Source: Kryptolebias marmoratus (taxonomy: Eukaryota; Chordata; Actinopteri; Cyprinodontiformes; Rivulidae). Taken from it: a stretch of DNA of 64,000 nucleotides. Positions 1 through 10,021 of this stretch are shown here, piece after piece (position 1 is the stretch's first letter; each line of letters opens with the position of its first letter). Below the pieces are notes generated by a model. That model was not told the DNA's origin. It searched no databases and saw only the letters and a program-made list of their open reading frames with translations. The stretch spans positions 3,449,826 through 3,513,825 of the forward strand of contig NC_051439.1 of assembly GCF_001649575.2 (NCBI RefSeq), read 5' to 3'. The translations under genes were made by a program, and so were the position numbers.

Positions 1-144
1 ATAAACATTTGAAATATATGAGTTTGTATGTAATGTATGAATATAATATACAAGTTTCACTTTTTAAATGGAATTACTGAAATCAATCTACTTTTTCATG
101 ATATTCTAATTTTATGACCAGCACCTGTATTTTTGAACACAAGA

Positions 145-545
145 TTCTGATGGTCACATGTGTGAATCTTTATGTTTCTACAGTGTTTTATGTTGGAGAC
201 ATGACAAGTTCAAGAGAACCTTCACTTTCTGTTTTTAAGAGAATATTTTGAGCTAAAATATAATTGAAGTCTGTTGACACTTGACTGTGCACTCTCAGAC
301 ACACCCAATTTTATTTGATTTTAAAGCATTTAAATTATTTTTTAATAATATATATTTTTTTAAAATAATAGGTTATTTTTTCTCAATAGCATCCATGTCT
401 TGAGACCAGGTGAAGTTGAATTGTTTCATTAGACTGGACTAAAATGACACACCCACCTAATGTGCAATGTACCGCTACCAAAAGCCATAACACACTACTC
501 CCGCACATTTTGGTGTATAATTTGCATGTTTTATTTCAAAACTAC
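145..545 (+). repeat. Dispersed repeat, family also at 52.2 kb and 55.8 kb
   Basis: The segment containing ATGTTTCTACAGTGTTTTAT (about 171-190) recurs as close variants near 52430 and 56000. The segment with CACATTTTGGTGTATAATTT (about 506-525) recurs near 57670. The order is the same in each place, so these are copies of one element of several hundred bp. Class unknown. Confidence 0.6.
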
Positions 546-589
546 CCAAAGAAACACTGATCATATAATTTGTACAGGATAGTAACTAG

Positions 590-895
590 AAAATTTTGTA
601 TTTTCACATCTTAGTGTGAAGTGAACGCTGAGCGCTGAATGACTTCACTGAACTTTGTTGAAGAAGCTGAATCTGAAGTATCAAAGTTAAAACAAGCAGA
701 AGAAAAGCTAAAATGAGCAAAATTGTACCTAAAAGCTAAAACTAGCAAAAACAATAGCTAATACTTAAAAATAGCAAAAGAGTAGTTAAAATTGTAGCTA
801 AAAGCTAAAATTATCAGATGTGTAGCTGAAATTAATAGAACAGCAGCGAAAAAGAAAACTGTGAATGCTGAATCAGCATTCACAAATTAGGGATG
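590..895 (+). repeat. AGCTAAAA-rich dispersed repeat with terminal hairpin
   Basis: Irregular reiteration of 'agctaaaa/tagcaaaa' units (about 700-850), preceded by GAAGAAGCTGAA and ended by an inverted repeat at 871-893 (GTGAATGCTGA / TCAGCATTCAC). The part around 630-690 is found in reverse orientation at about 4690-4790, so it is a dispersed repeat. Confidence 0.5.
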
Positions 896-1052
896 CTTCA
901 ATGCTTATGCAGTGGGCCACTTAATAACTCTCAGGAAGAATAAACTTTTAAAATGTCTTTTTTGATTTATACTAAGACATTTTATGAAGGCAATCAGCAA
1001 CACCAATCATTTCATTTCTGAACTAATCTCCCCTTTCAATCTCTGTTTACAG

Positions 1053-1118
1053 CGTCTCCTCACCCAAACCATGTGGGGCGGGCATGTCTAAAGCTGAAGG
1101 TGTATGTCAGACCTCCAG
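1053..1118 (+). CDS. efna2: efna2-like penultimate coding exon
   Basis: 66 bp, entering with two bases of a split codon and leaving with one (G1118). It is bounded by tttacag and gtaagt. It encodes the last beta strand of the ephrin fold (ACLKLKVYVRPP). Confidence 0.8.
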
Positions 1119-3564
1119 GTAAGTCACACTCTAACTATACACTCACACTCACACACAAACACACGTTCATACCCACACACAAAGGTCCAGATTGCCTATC
1201 AAAGTAAAATTAGGGGCAATAAGAGGTCTGATAGAATGCCCCGGCAACATTCGCTGCTCTGATTCTCAGACCAGCCAGGCAACACTTTGACACTTTTACA
1301 CACACTGAAAACACACACACTTATTGTGACGCATTCACACGTACAACACACACACTAGCTTGCACAGCCACAGACACACACTTAGAAACAGACGAGGAGA
1401 AGGGCGCACATGTACAAAGGCACAAAGTGGCATACGCACTTCACATCAAATCACATCACATCACACTGGGTGTGAGGGAGACCTTCTGTCCTTGTAAAAA
1501 GATAACAGAGGAGGCTGAAAGAGCTCTGGATAAATGTTGCCAAGCCTTGACATGAATCTTCTCACTAGATTTGCTTCAAAGAGTTAACAGAGCCATCGAT
1601 TTATAAATATAGTAGTACTGTAATTAATAAGTACAGCATACAGTAGAGGTCTAATTTGATGGTATGTATTTACCAGATTAAAGAGATACTTACCTTTTTT
1701 TAGATGGGGTTCTGTGGAAAGGTTACTTTTTAAATAGCTCTTTGAACAACCTCAGTTTGAAGAAATAGGCCCTCATTCACCAATGGTTTGCATAACCTTT
1801 CAGGTATGCAATTTCAGATTTTATACATTTGTCTAATTTGCAAAACCCTTGCAAAGTTAGCTATACATCTCTGACTTAGCGGTCAGCCACACGGCATCTC
1901 TCTGCGCCTGCGCAGTTTGATGTTAGCGCTACCATACAATTAGCCCTATTTGCTTTATCAGTATGATGCAGAGATGGAGCAAATACTGGGTGGAAATGAA
2001 GAGCTAAATATGGAGCAGATATGGTGCAATAAAGAAACTTAGTGAATCTGCCAATGGAGTTTATTTTTGACCATACTGACGAGTTAGAAACTAGTCTCAA
2101 AAATGTTATAGTGGTTGATACAAACACCATTTTAAAACCTTTCCAAACCTTGGTAGATTTAATTTTTCACAGTTCACCAGCAGGAATGACAATAAAACAA
2201 AGTGAGTTCCCAGATTTGTTTAAACCTAAAGGAATAAAATGGCACATACGTGAATCACTGAAAGTTTTGAGACCAAAGTTATTTTAACACAGCGGTTTCG
2301 ACTTGTGTTTTTTTACCACTCGTCAGTCCAGACAGAAATAAACTATTTCTCCAAACTGAGGTTAAGTGCTATCAACAAAAGAGAAGAATTATTTGTCCAT
2401 CATAACTTTTTCACAGAACACATTTTTAAAAGATCTGAACTATCACTTTAGTTTTTTATATTATTTTTTTCAAATGCTTTAAGCTTGTTTTGAAAATGAT
2501 AATACAAAGGGGTCGACTGCAACAACAAAAGATTTCCCCAAATACTCAAGTTACTCCTTTCAAAATGGCTTCTTGGCAGGGCTCAGTGCTCTCACCAGTG
2601 CCCCATGTTGTCCTATGATAGTGCCATTTAAAAAGAACTCAAGGGAGCCTGAGTCACACACAAGGATCAGATTCCTGCAGACTTTACACTCAACTGTGCT
2701 ATCTTTAAAAGCTACCTGTGCGTCTGTTCTAATACAGATTTGACCTCATAATTTTTCAGAATAACCCAGATTACAGAATCAAACCTTGGTATAGTAACAT
2801 ATTTCCCCAGATAAAAACGCAGCTTTGAAGAGCTTCACAAAAGAGTGTCGGCTCTTTCCCAGCTTTCCAGGCTCAGATCATTCCATACCTCCCTACAGAG
2901 GGAAAAAATGTTCTCCTCCTTCATAATTCCTAAAACAACATACGCTCTTTTATTCTGTCATTGCTGCTGCTCCTCATTAAATTTCTGGTTTTTGTGCGGT
3001 TAAAGTAATCTGTCTGACATTGCAACTTTCATCTCGTCTGTGAAATGCTGTCACTGTGTGAGTGAGCTGTGTGTGAACGGATGTGTGTGTGTGTGTGTCA
3101 GCTGCTCCAGATTCCAAGTCTCTGTGATTAAACTGTAATTAGGTTGGTTAAACCCCCTGCAGTGCTCTGTTGCTGTCGTCTTCTCCTTCTCCTTTTCTTG
3201 CTCTTCTTTTTTTTTCCTGCCGTGTCTTTGCCTTTCATTAGCTGTTGAAGGATAAGAGTTTTGTGATTTGTCGCTCACTTTTCTTGTTCCCCCCACACCA
3301 GCAGATCCACTCTTTTGTTTTGTTTTTATGTAAAATCCATTCACATTCTTCTTTTAGATTGTCTTGTCGTTGCATCTGTCTGCGTCTTTCTTGGTTCAGA
3401 TGTTTTGTCGTTTGTTTGTTTTTTCTTGTCTTTTTCTTTCAGATGGGTCGGGATATGATTCTCCAGAGCCGTTCCTGACTGATGGGGGTCCCGGCTTCAG
3501 GGCAGGGTGCGTGGCCCTGTTAGCAGCTCTGGGCTCACCGTTCCTGGGACTCCTCTGGCTGTGA
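1053..3564 (+). CDS. efna2: Ephrin-A ligand, efna2-like, last two coding exons (5' part outside window)
   Basis: Ephrin-A proteins are GPI-anchored cell-surface ligands of EphA receptor tyrosine kinases, used in contact-dependent axon guidance and boundary formation. Two exons join in frame: 1053-1118 (acceptor tttacag, donor gtaagt) and 3443-3564 (acceptor ctttcag, stop TGA 3562-3564). The first encodes SPHPNHVGRACLKLKVYVRPP, matching the end of the ephrin receptor-binding fold with its conserved Cys and KLKVYV strand. The split codon G|AT gives Asp. The second encodes a short stalk containing GYDSPEPFLTD and then about 20 hydrophobic residues ending LLWL, a typical GPI-attachment signal that is cleaved off. 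From memory of the family, the pattern RLKVYVRPT...APEPIF followed by a hydrophobic tail is that of ephrin-A2; ephrin-A3 and -A5 have other tails. Upstream exons lie left of the window. The family call is firm; the efna2 paralogue call is likely. Confidence 0.8.
1119..3442 (+). other. Last intron of efna2
   Basis: GT...AG intron. It holds CA-rich sequence at about 1130-1390 and an inverted-repeat element at about 1690-2370. Nothing else was recognised. Short open frames on both strands in 1876-3478 lack exon signals. Confidence 0.7.
1690..2370. mobile_element. Inverted-terminal-repeat DNA element, copy 1
   Basis: The left arm has CTTTGAACAACCTCAGTTTG (about 1740-1759) followed by aagaaatag. 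The right arm has CTATTTCTCCAAACTGAGGT (about 2343-2362), its inverted complement. The arms match those of the element at 36770-37520. It carries no recognisable transposase, so it is probably a non-autonomous DNA transposon. Confidence 0.55.
3443..3564 (+). CDS. efna2: efna2-like terminal coding exon with GPI signal
   Basis: Enters in phase 1 (G|AT = Asp) and encodes 39 further residues plus TGA. Small residues DGG/GPG lie before a hydrophobic stretch rich in Leu, Ala and Val, which suits an omega site followed by a GPI signal. GC content is well above the flanks, as expected for an exon. Confidence 0.78.
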
Positions 3565-4300
3565 CCCTTCTCCCTCCTCTTCCTGGAGCTCCACATCCCT
3601 GGATGATGGGCTGGGCTGGCTGTCCCTCTAAATCCACCACCCCTCAGGGAAGCCCTCTTTCTCCGTCCCTTTTTCTCCCCACCTCCACCTCAATATGACC
3701 ACCAACCACGCCCACCCCACTGCCAGCCCCTTCCTTGGCCCAGCCACAGACACCTTTCCCAGGCATGGCTGTGAGCGCTGGAGGATTTGAGGCCGTCGGG
3801 AAGATGCCCTTCATCTCCTATCCCTGATTTCTTGGTGGAACAGCACCTTTCAGCTAAAAACACATGAGAAAAGTCTCAGCACTCATATCAGGGGGTCTTT
3901 TTTTTAATTTGACTATTGACTCTTGGCCACTGATGGGGTAGATGTAGCCATGGCTGTGATTAAACTTGTCGTCCCAGTGCAGTTCCTACCATCCAATCAC
4001 GATGGGATGCATTAAGCGATAGGCCTGAATGCACAAAAATTGGATTTTGCTCACATTGCTATCCCATCCTCTAAAACCACGAATTGGAAGTGGCCGTGCT
4101 TGCATTGTAATTGGAATTCTATACAACGTGGACCGTTTCCAACTGCACTGAGGATAAGAGCAAATGCACTGAGGTGAGAAAAAAAGAGGAAAAGGAAAAA
4201 AAAACAAAAAAACAATGAGGCCACAAATTTTAATTAAACCAAAAGAGAAATGTACAGAGACCCCACAGCGTCATTGGCAAAAATAAAATTTGACGCCGTA
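3565..4300 (+). other. Probable efna2 3' UTR
   Basis: GC-rich sequence continues past the stop to about 3830 and then becomes AT-rich. The first AATAAA hexamer on this strand is at 4282-4287, so the transcript may end near 4300. The end is inferred, not proven. Confidence 0.4.
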
Positions 4301-4689
4301 AGAATTTGTTCAATTAGTTTAGTAAACTGAACGCACAGAGTTGCAAAAATCTTAACGTTTCAGTATAACAGGTGTTGTGCTCTGTTTTGTTTTCTGTGTG
4401 GATGAGAAATGCAACACCGCAAGTGAGACAGGGGTTTTTAGGGACCGTCTACAAATTGCAAACTCGGGCTGTAAATGTGCGAATACAAACGAATTTCTTC
4501 CATACGATTTTTGCAATCAAACTACTTCTGCATAATTTGGGCTATTTTAACCATTCATACTTATTCAAAATGTTCGGCATGATTGAGAATAGTGTGCTAT
4601 GAACTTTGGTTTTGTAACTTTTAGGCTTTTCAAAGAATTTAACATAGTATAATATTTTATATTCTTCCATTTTGCTTCTGTTCTCCTTG

Positions 4690-4790
4690 CTTCAACTTTA
4701 ACAACTCAGTTTCAGCTTCTTCAGCAAACTTTAGTAAGGTCATTCAGTATTCACACTGCATTTTCACAGAAAATGCTAATTCTGTAGTAT
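4690..4790 (-). repeat. Fragment of the AGCTAAAA-associated repeat, reverse orientation
   Basis: Its reverse complement reads ...GAATGACCTTACTAAAGTTTGCTGAAGAAGCTGAA..., closely matching 635-675. Confidence 0.45.
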
Positions 4791-4854
4791 TCAATAACAC
4801 AATAATTAATACAATAAATGCATAATAATACATAAACAGAATATTTATTTTGCT

Positions 4855-4930
4855 CTACTGTGAAGCGCTTTTTATTCATTACTATATCTATGAAAAGGGC
4901 TGTATAAATAAAGCTTGCTTACTTACTTAA
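4855..4930 (+). mobile_element. LINE 3' tail (L2-like)
   Basis: GAAGCGCTTTTTATTCATTA and then GGGCTGTATAAATAAAGCTT followed by short 'ttac' repeats. This is the 3' tail shape of fish L2-type LINEs and of SINEs that borrow that tail. Confidence 0.5.
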
Positions 4931-7900
4931 CATCAATAGAATTCTGTGTTTTCTCCTAAATCCCGTCAGATGTTTATGAATCAGACATTTATATCTTCTT
5001 TTGATGTCATTACAACAGTTTAATTAAAAACATGCCAATTTGTATAATTTAGGTAAACTGTTGTCCTCATGTTACTTTATTGACAATTCTTAAATACTCA
5101 TGCAGTTAGGAATATGCCTCGTTTTGATTAAAATTAGTCTGTGGTGCATTATCTGCTTTTCTACAGTTGATGGGAAGTGATGTTTGTAGTTTTACAAGTT
5201 TGGCAGCTTGATTAAAAGTTAGTGATCCTTGAAACAAGAATTTGTACAACAAGTTTCTGAACCCAAAGAATGATATATTGCTTGTTCTCAAACAGAATGA
5301 CATCTGTTAGTAATCCAGCACACAGATTAACTAAACTGAGGACACAAATTTTAAATCCATGCAGATGGATTCTTACAGCTTCAAATTTTATTTCTACTAT
5401 GCTCCCTTGGATGGGCTTCATAGAAATATAATACTCTATGTGTTGATATTTTCAGACCCAATTTGATTTAAAAATCATCCAATTAGATTTTGAAGAAACT
5501 CAGATAGCTCTATGTGTTGACAAGTAAAATCATAGCCAGTTTCATTAGGAGGGTGGGGATTTGGAGTGTTCTGGTTGAGATGTAGATTTTCGGGTGGGGT
5601 GTGTTTTTGTCTTCTCAATGTTTCTAAACAAAGCATTTATCACGGCCTGGTCTACACAGGCATCTCCAGCACTATTTAATGTCTTTCGGGTCGGGTGACT
5701 TTTGGAATGGTGACTTTCTCTTGTATGAATGTACCACTGGCCACCCACCTTTTTGTTTGTTTGTACTATCATGACTGTGGTCACTGACAGACTGGCAGGA
5801 ATAACTGATGGGTCTGAGATCTGGAGGAAAGACAGGGTGAAGCAAAGGAACAGAGAACAGGTGACACTCATGTTGCATGACCACTGTGAAACCTTCAGAT
5901 CAAACTTGTTTCTAATGATGATATATTTTTTCATGGGGAAAAAAAAAATCAGAAACACCCTGCTCTTGCTCTCTTGCTCTCCCTAAGACTTTTTCCAAAC
6001 ATCAAAGAGAGAAATTCAAACTCCTTCTTCACACGGTTTCTCCTGTCTGGGCTTTCAGTTGTTGATGGATTAGCTTGGGCCGGGAAGATAAATGGACCCG
6101 CGGGGTGAAACTGACTGGAAATCAGCCCTCTGAGCCCGACACTCAGATCGCAGTGGACATAAACAGTGACTGAAGCTGGTCCTGGGTCTGAGGGTTAAAC
6201 CAATAAAGGAAGTGCGTGGACTGTGGCAAATGAGGCGAGGTGTGTGTTTGTGTGTGGGGTAGCATCACAAAAACACACATATGTGCGCAGACATATCTAC
6301 ACACGTACACTTAAAATGTTTTTGGAAGCACTCATGGACTTTGAAAGGAACAGCGCAAAAAAGAGCGAACGGAGGAGGGAAGGGAGAGAAAGAGTGTGTG
6401 CATCAAGGGACTGGGACTTCTTTCATGTTGGGAAGCACTGTGAACACACACACACACACACAACAACCCATGTACAGATGACCAAACTTACCAACATATG
6501 TAGAAAAACAAATGCAAATGTAAACATTTACAAAGACATGGCATGGACATACACACATTCAGACACACACACAGGAGAAAACACAAATGAAGGGAAGAGC
6601 TTCTTTCTCAGTTTCATCTTATTTTTGTAGCATTTAAAGTCACTGTTAATTACTCCTTTGTGGGATGCAGTGATGGGTTTATAGCCTGTGAAAGATTAAA
6701 AAAATGTGTCTTCTTTTTTTCTGTTCCACTGATGCTGTCCTTCTATTGTTCTTCTTCTTCTCTGGTTTGTGATCCATGGTTGGTAGTGGTAGGATGCCTC
6801 CAGGTCTGAGCGTCATGTACAAGTTTGTCTCCTTTTCTGTCGACGGTGTTTTAGTGGAAGCTGACCTCAGCCATTCAAACCATTCAGTCAGAAGCAAACA
6901 CAGAAGTCAGAGCAAGGAGAGAAACACACAAATAAAGATTGTCTTTTTGTCTACTCAAAAACATTCTGATTGAGTGGATTTTTCTTCTGCAGAAATGTGA
7001 ATTAACTCTTTATTTTATGCATTTGTTTTGCTTCCCAAAGGGCAGATGATTGTATTTATGCACCTGCACCTGGGTTTTTTTATTTGCCTGGCCTATCGTC
7101 CTCTGACGTCAGACTTGGAATGGAGATCATTGAGCTCTGCCAGTCAAAGCATGAAATTATTCAGAAGAAATCATCTTCTCCCATCTTCAGCTGTTCCTCC
7201 GTCAGCAATGTGACAGCTAATCTGAGCTGCTGACGACGTGGAGACCAAGTAGCTTGATAGCCTTTCCTCTCTTGTTTCCATCAAATTTCTGACCTGATGA
7301 CCAACCAGTGATGGAAACTAACAAGCAGCATGGCTTTTTTCAGTTATGAAGTCTTTTTAAGTCTGTTAAGTATTTTTAACTTACTTCACACAGTTACAGT
7401 TTGAAATCATGTGTTGTATCTTTTATTCCACTACATTTATTTTATGACTATAATAAAAAAGTTAGTTGGAAACTTTCTTGCATTTACACATATTTGGTTT
7501 GTACATAAACCACCTAAATGCTCGAAATAAGGTAAATATTTCAAGAAGTTAAAGCATTCCTTAAAGGCATACATATGACCCCTGTGTAGTTTTTTTAGAC
7601 TAAGGTCATTTTATGTTAAAAAATGAGTTGTAACAGTTTGCGGGTGATGAGTGATAAAAAGGGGTTTCAGACATAAAAATAAACCTTTTACTGAGATGGT
7701 TATTTAATGTTTTAAGAAGTCTGAATTTAATTGTTGTCCCATAGTTACATCTACAAGAAGAGCTTGGTAACACCAAAATAGTTTGGGTCTCAATGTGTGC
7801 TCGTATAATTTAAGATTTTTATTTTTTTGAATCCACTTATTAAACTTTAGTGTTCTGCATGGTCATTGCACTTGCTTGATATTTTTGGATTGTTTCTTTG

Positions 7901-7932
7901 GCTACAGAGAAAAACATTGAGAAGTCAGAACT
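4931..7932. other. Intergenic sequence, mostly unremarkable
   Basis: No exon, RNA gene or full mobile element was recognised. A CA-rich tract lies at 6236-6590, which explains the open frames there. A perfect cyclic-AMP-response palindrome TGACGTCA lies at 7104-7111 within non-repetitive sequence. Confidence 0.5.
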
Positions 7933-7935
7933 GTG

Positions 7936-8098
7936 GGGTGCCTCTGTAGCTCACCTGGTGGTGGAGTGTGGGCCCAGCATAGACCTGCTGAGTCCTCCCA
8001 CAGCAGGCTGTAGTTTGATTCCATTCCGAAGCATTTCATGCACGTCTACTACCTTACCTTCCCCTGTCGTTTCACCAGTTTTAATAAATAAAGGATAA
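7936..8098 (+). mobile_element. tRNA-derived SINE
   Basis: An A-box-like TAGCTCACCTGGTGG (about 7947-7961) and a B-box-like TAGTTTGATTCC (about 8011-8022) stand at tRNA-like spacing. An unrelated body follows, ending in AATAAATAAAGG. The 'gtagctcagctggtggag...ggttcgattcc' head is typical of fish SINEs; this copy is diverged. Confidence 0.6.
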
Positions 8099-8182
8099 AA
8101 GAAATGACAGAAGCATATTATCTAAGCCTCTTCTTCACATGAGAGAGAAACAACTGAAGTACATGGAATCAAAATGCTCATT

Positions 8183-8503
8183 CAGGCAAAGGTTTCCAAA
8201 CTTTTCAGGTTCTGACCCATACAATAACATCAGCAAAGATTTTGAACCCTGATAATTGCCAAGTGAAGTATACAAACATTGCTTAGCCAAAATTCAAAGG
8301 TAACAGGACAGCCTAAACCACTATTAAAATATTATTTTTATCAATTTATGCCTGGTATATATCTTATAAAAACTATAACAAAAATGGGATATTAGAAATG
8401 ATCTATAAATTTTATTTTATTTCTGGAAGTCATCTTTAGACTCCACACTTGTTTCACGACCCACAGTGGGGTCCCAACCCCAATTCTGGGAACTACAGCA
8501 CTG
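8183..8503. mobile_element. hAT-like MITE, degraded
   Basis: The left end CAGGCAAAGGTTTCCAAACT and the reverse-complemented right end CAGTGCTGTAGTTCCCAGAA resemble the hAT-type terminus CAGTGGTTCCCAAACT. The CACGACCCACAGTGGGGTCC stretch near the right end is also typical. The 8-bp flanks do not match. Confidence 0.5.
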
Positions 8504-8904
8504 AGAAAGTTTGTTCAATTTTGTCATCTAATTTGTTTTTTCCTTTGTGACGTGTCAACAGTTGTTTATTTCAAGGCTTGATCATTTTGCACATCAGTCT
8601 GTTTTTTCTTTTAAATGACTTTGAAATTGTGCTTCTAATTCTGTCACATTTCGGTGGAATTTGTTGCCAACAAGAGATTTCCAGTCTAAACTTCAAAACA
8701 GGTCAGTCTGAAACTAAAAGAAAAGAAAAGAAAGCAAAACTTGTGCTTAAAAACATGCAGATTTAGCTTGTAATTTTTAAAAACTGGACTACGGGTTGTG
8801 CGCTGTGCTCCTTGGACCACTGCCCTTAGAGCAGTCACAGATCTGGAGAGATGCACTGTTTTATAATCAGGTTTGCTATTCTGTACCAACAACAGGATTG
8901 TACA

Positions 8905-9245
8905 TATTTGTTTTACATTTTAACAATGTTTGACACTCATAACTGGAAGCAAGGATAAATAATAACTTTTCTGACATACATGTACCCTTTCTGTGAAGTC
9001 ACCTGTGCAAAGATTCCTAAACTTTTTTTTTTTTTCCAAAGATGCTAGCACCAGTTGTCAGGAGACAGCAAATATTTGACCCTAATGCATGTTGCAAACA
9101 GTACTTTTTGCCCTGGCAGATTTTTCTGTAAATTTGAGAGGGTTTTCCTGTAAATGAATGCATAATAACTCATTTAAATGTGGTCAAACTGCAGCAGTGT
9201 AGAGAGATACTGTGTTGTTGATTTCAAAGTCAAAGGTGCTGGACT
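8905..9245. repeat. Dispersed repeat shared with 45.5 kb
   Basis: Blocks such as AAGGATAAATAATAAC, 'caggagacag' and 'gcatgttgcaaacagt' recur in the same order at 45530-45810. Class unknown. Confidence 0.5.
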
Positions 9246-9324
9246 CACTTTGCTCGGGCTTAGATAAATGGGCAAAATAATAATGAATAGCATCCTCAAT
9301 AAGTTGGTGAATTTCTGCCTTAAA

Positions 9325-9893
9325 GGTATAGCCTGGTCATTTTTGAAGTTATGTTCTATGAATAATTATCAATAGTTTTTTTTATCATCTGTCATGGAGC
9401 ACAGAGTATAAAGAAAATGGAGGACATCTTCGACGATCTAGGCTAATGGCTCGCCAAATAAAGGCCCATTTTATAAATTTTTTCAGGCTTATAAAACAAC
9501 CCTTTCTCAAAAATGATATACAGGTCTAAAAAAGGCTACATTAGCTAATATTAAACCTCAGCATTTTTGCATGACTCTAATTCCCAATGGCAGACAGATG
9601 TTCTGTTGGCAAAACAGTGACGAACTAAGAAATGGTAACATGCAAAAGTGTAGAGGTTTAATATTAGCTAATGTAGCCTTTTTTTACACAGGTGTGTCAT
9701 TTTCAAGATAAAGTTATTTTATAAGCCTGAAAAACAATTAAAAAAAATAAACAGACCTTTGTCTAGTTACCCATTAGCCTAGCCTGGATAAAGACATCAG
9801 TCCATTTTTCCACACTCCGTGCTCTAAGACTGATGTCATGGCAGATAAGGTATTAACTATTTATAACTATTTGACATAAAATCATTTTGTGAC
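9325..9893. mobile_element. Foldback-type inverted-repeat element
   Basis: About 240 bp at the left (9330-9570) is mirrored by 9640-9885. The inner arm GGCTACATTAGCTAATATTA (9532-9551) is complemented at about 9658-9680, and 'ttcaggcttataaaa' (about 9482-9496) is complemented by 'ttttataagcctgaa' (about 9718-9732). The central loop is about 80-90 bp. There is no coding capacity. Confidence 0.7.
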
Positions 9894-9987
9894 TAGACTA
9901 ACAGTTTATTATTTAATTTTTTTTCCAAAAAGTTTCCCTCTGTTATTAACCGATGTAGGTTTTCACAAACTCCAGACGGGACTAGTC

Positions 9988-10021
9988 AAAAATGCCAGTC
10001 AGACTCCAGACTGGCATTTTT
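9988..10021. repeat. Perfect 13-bp hairpin
   Basis: AAAAATGCCAGTC (9988-10000), loop AGACTCCA, then GACTGGCATTTTT (10009-10021). The stem has no mismatch. Confidence 0.6.

Noticed and set aside
2042..2287. 81-codon frame inside the 1.7-kb inverted-repeat element, considered as a transposase
   Set aside because: Too short, with no catalytic motif, and the other copy of the element does not keep it.
5545..5958. 137-codon - strand open frame
   Set aside because: No recognised domain or splice context, and low-complexity ends. Probably chance.
6223..6630. 135-codon + strand open frame
   Set aside because: Made of CA/TG-rich simple sequence coding Thr-His runs.
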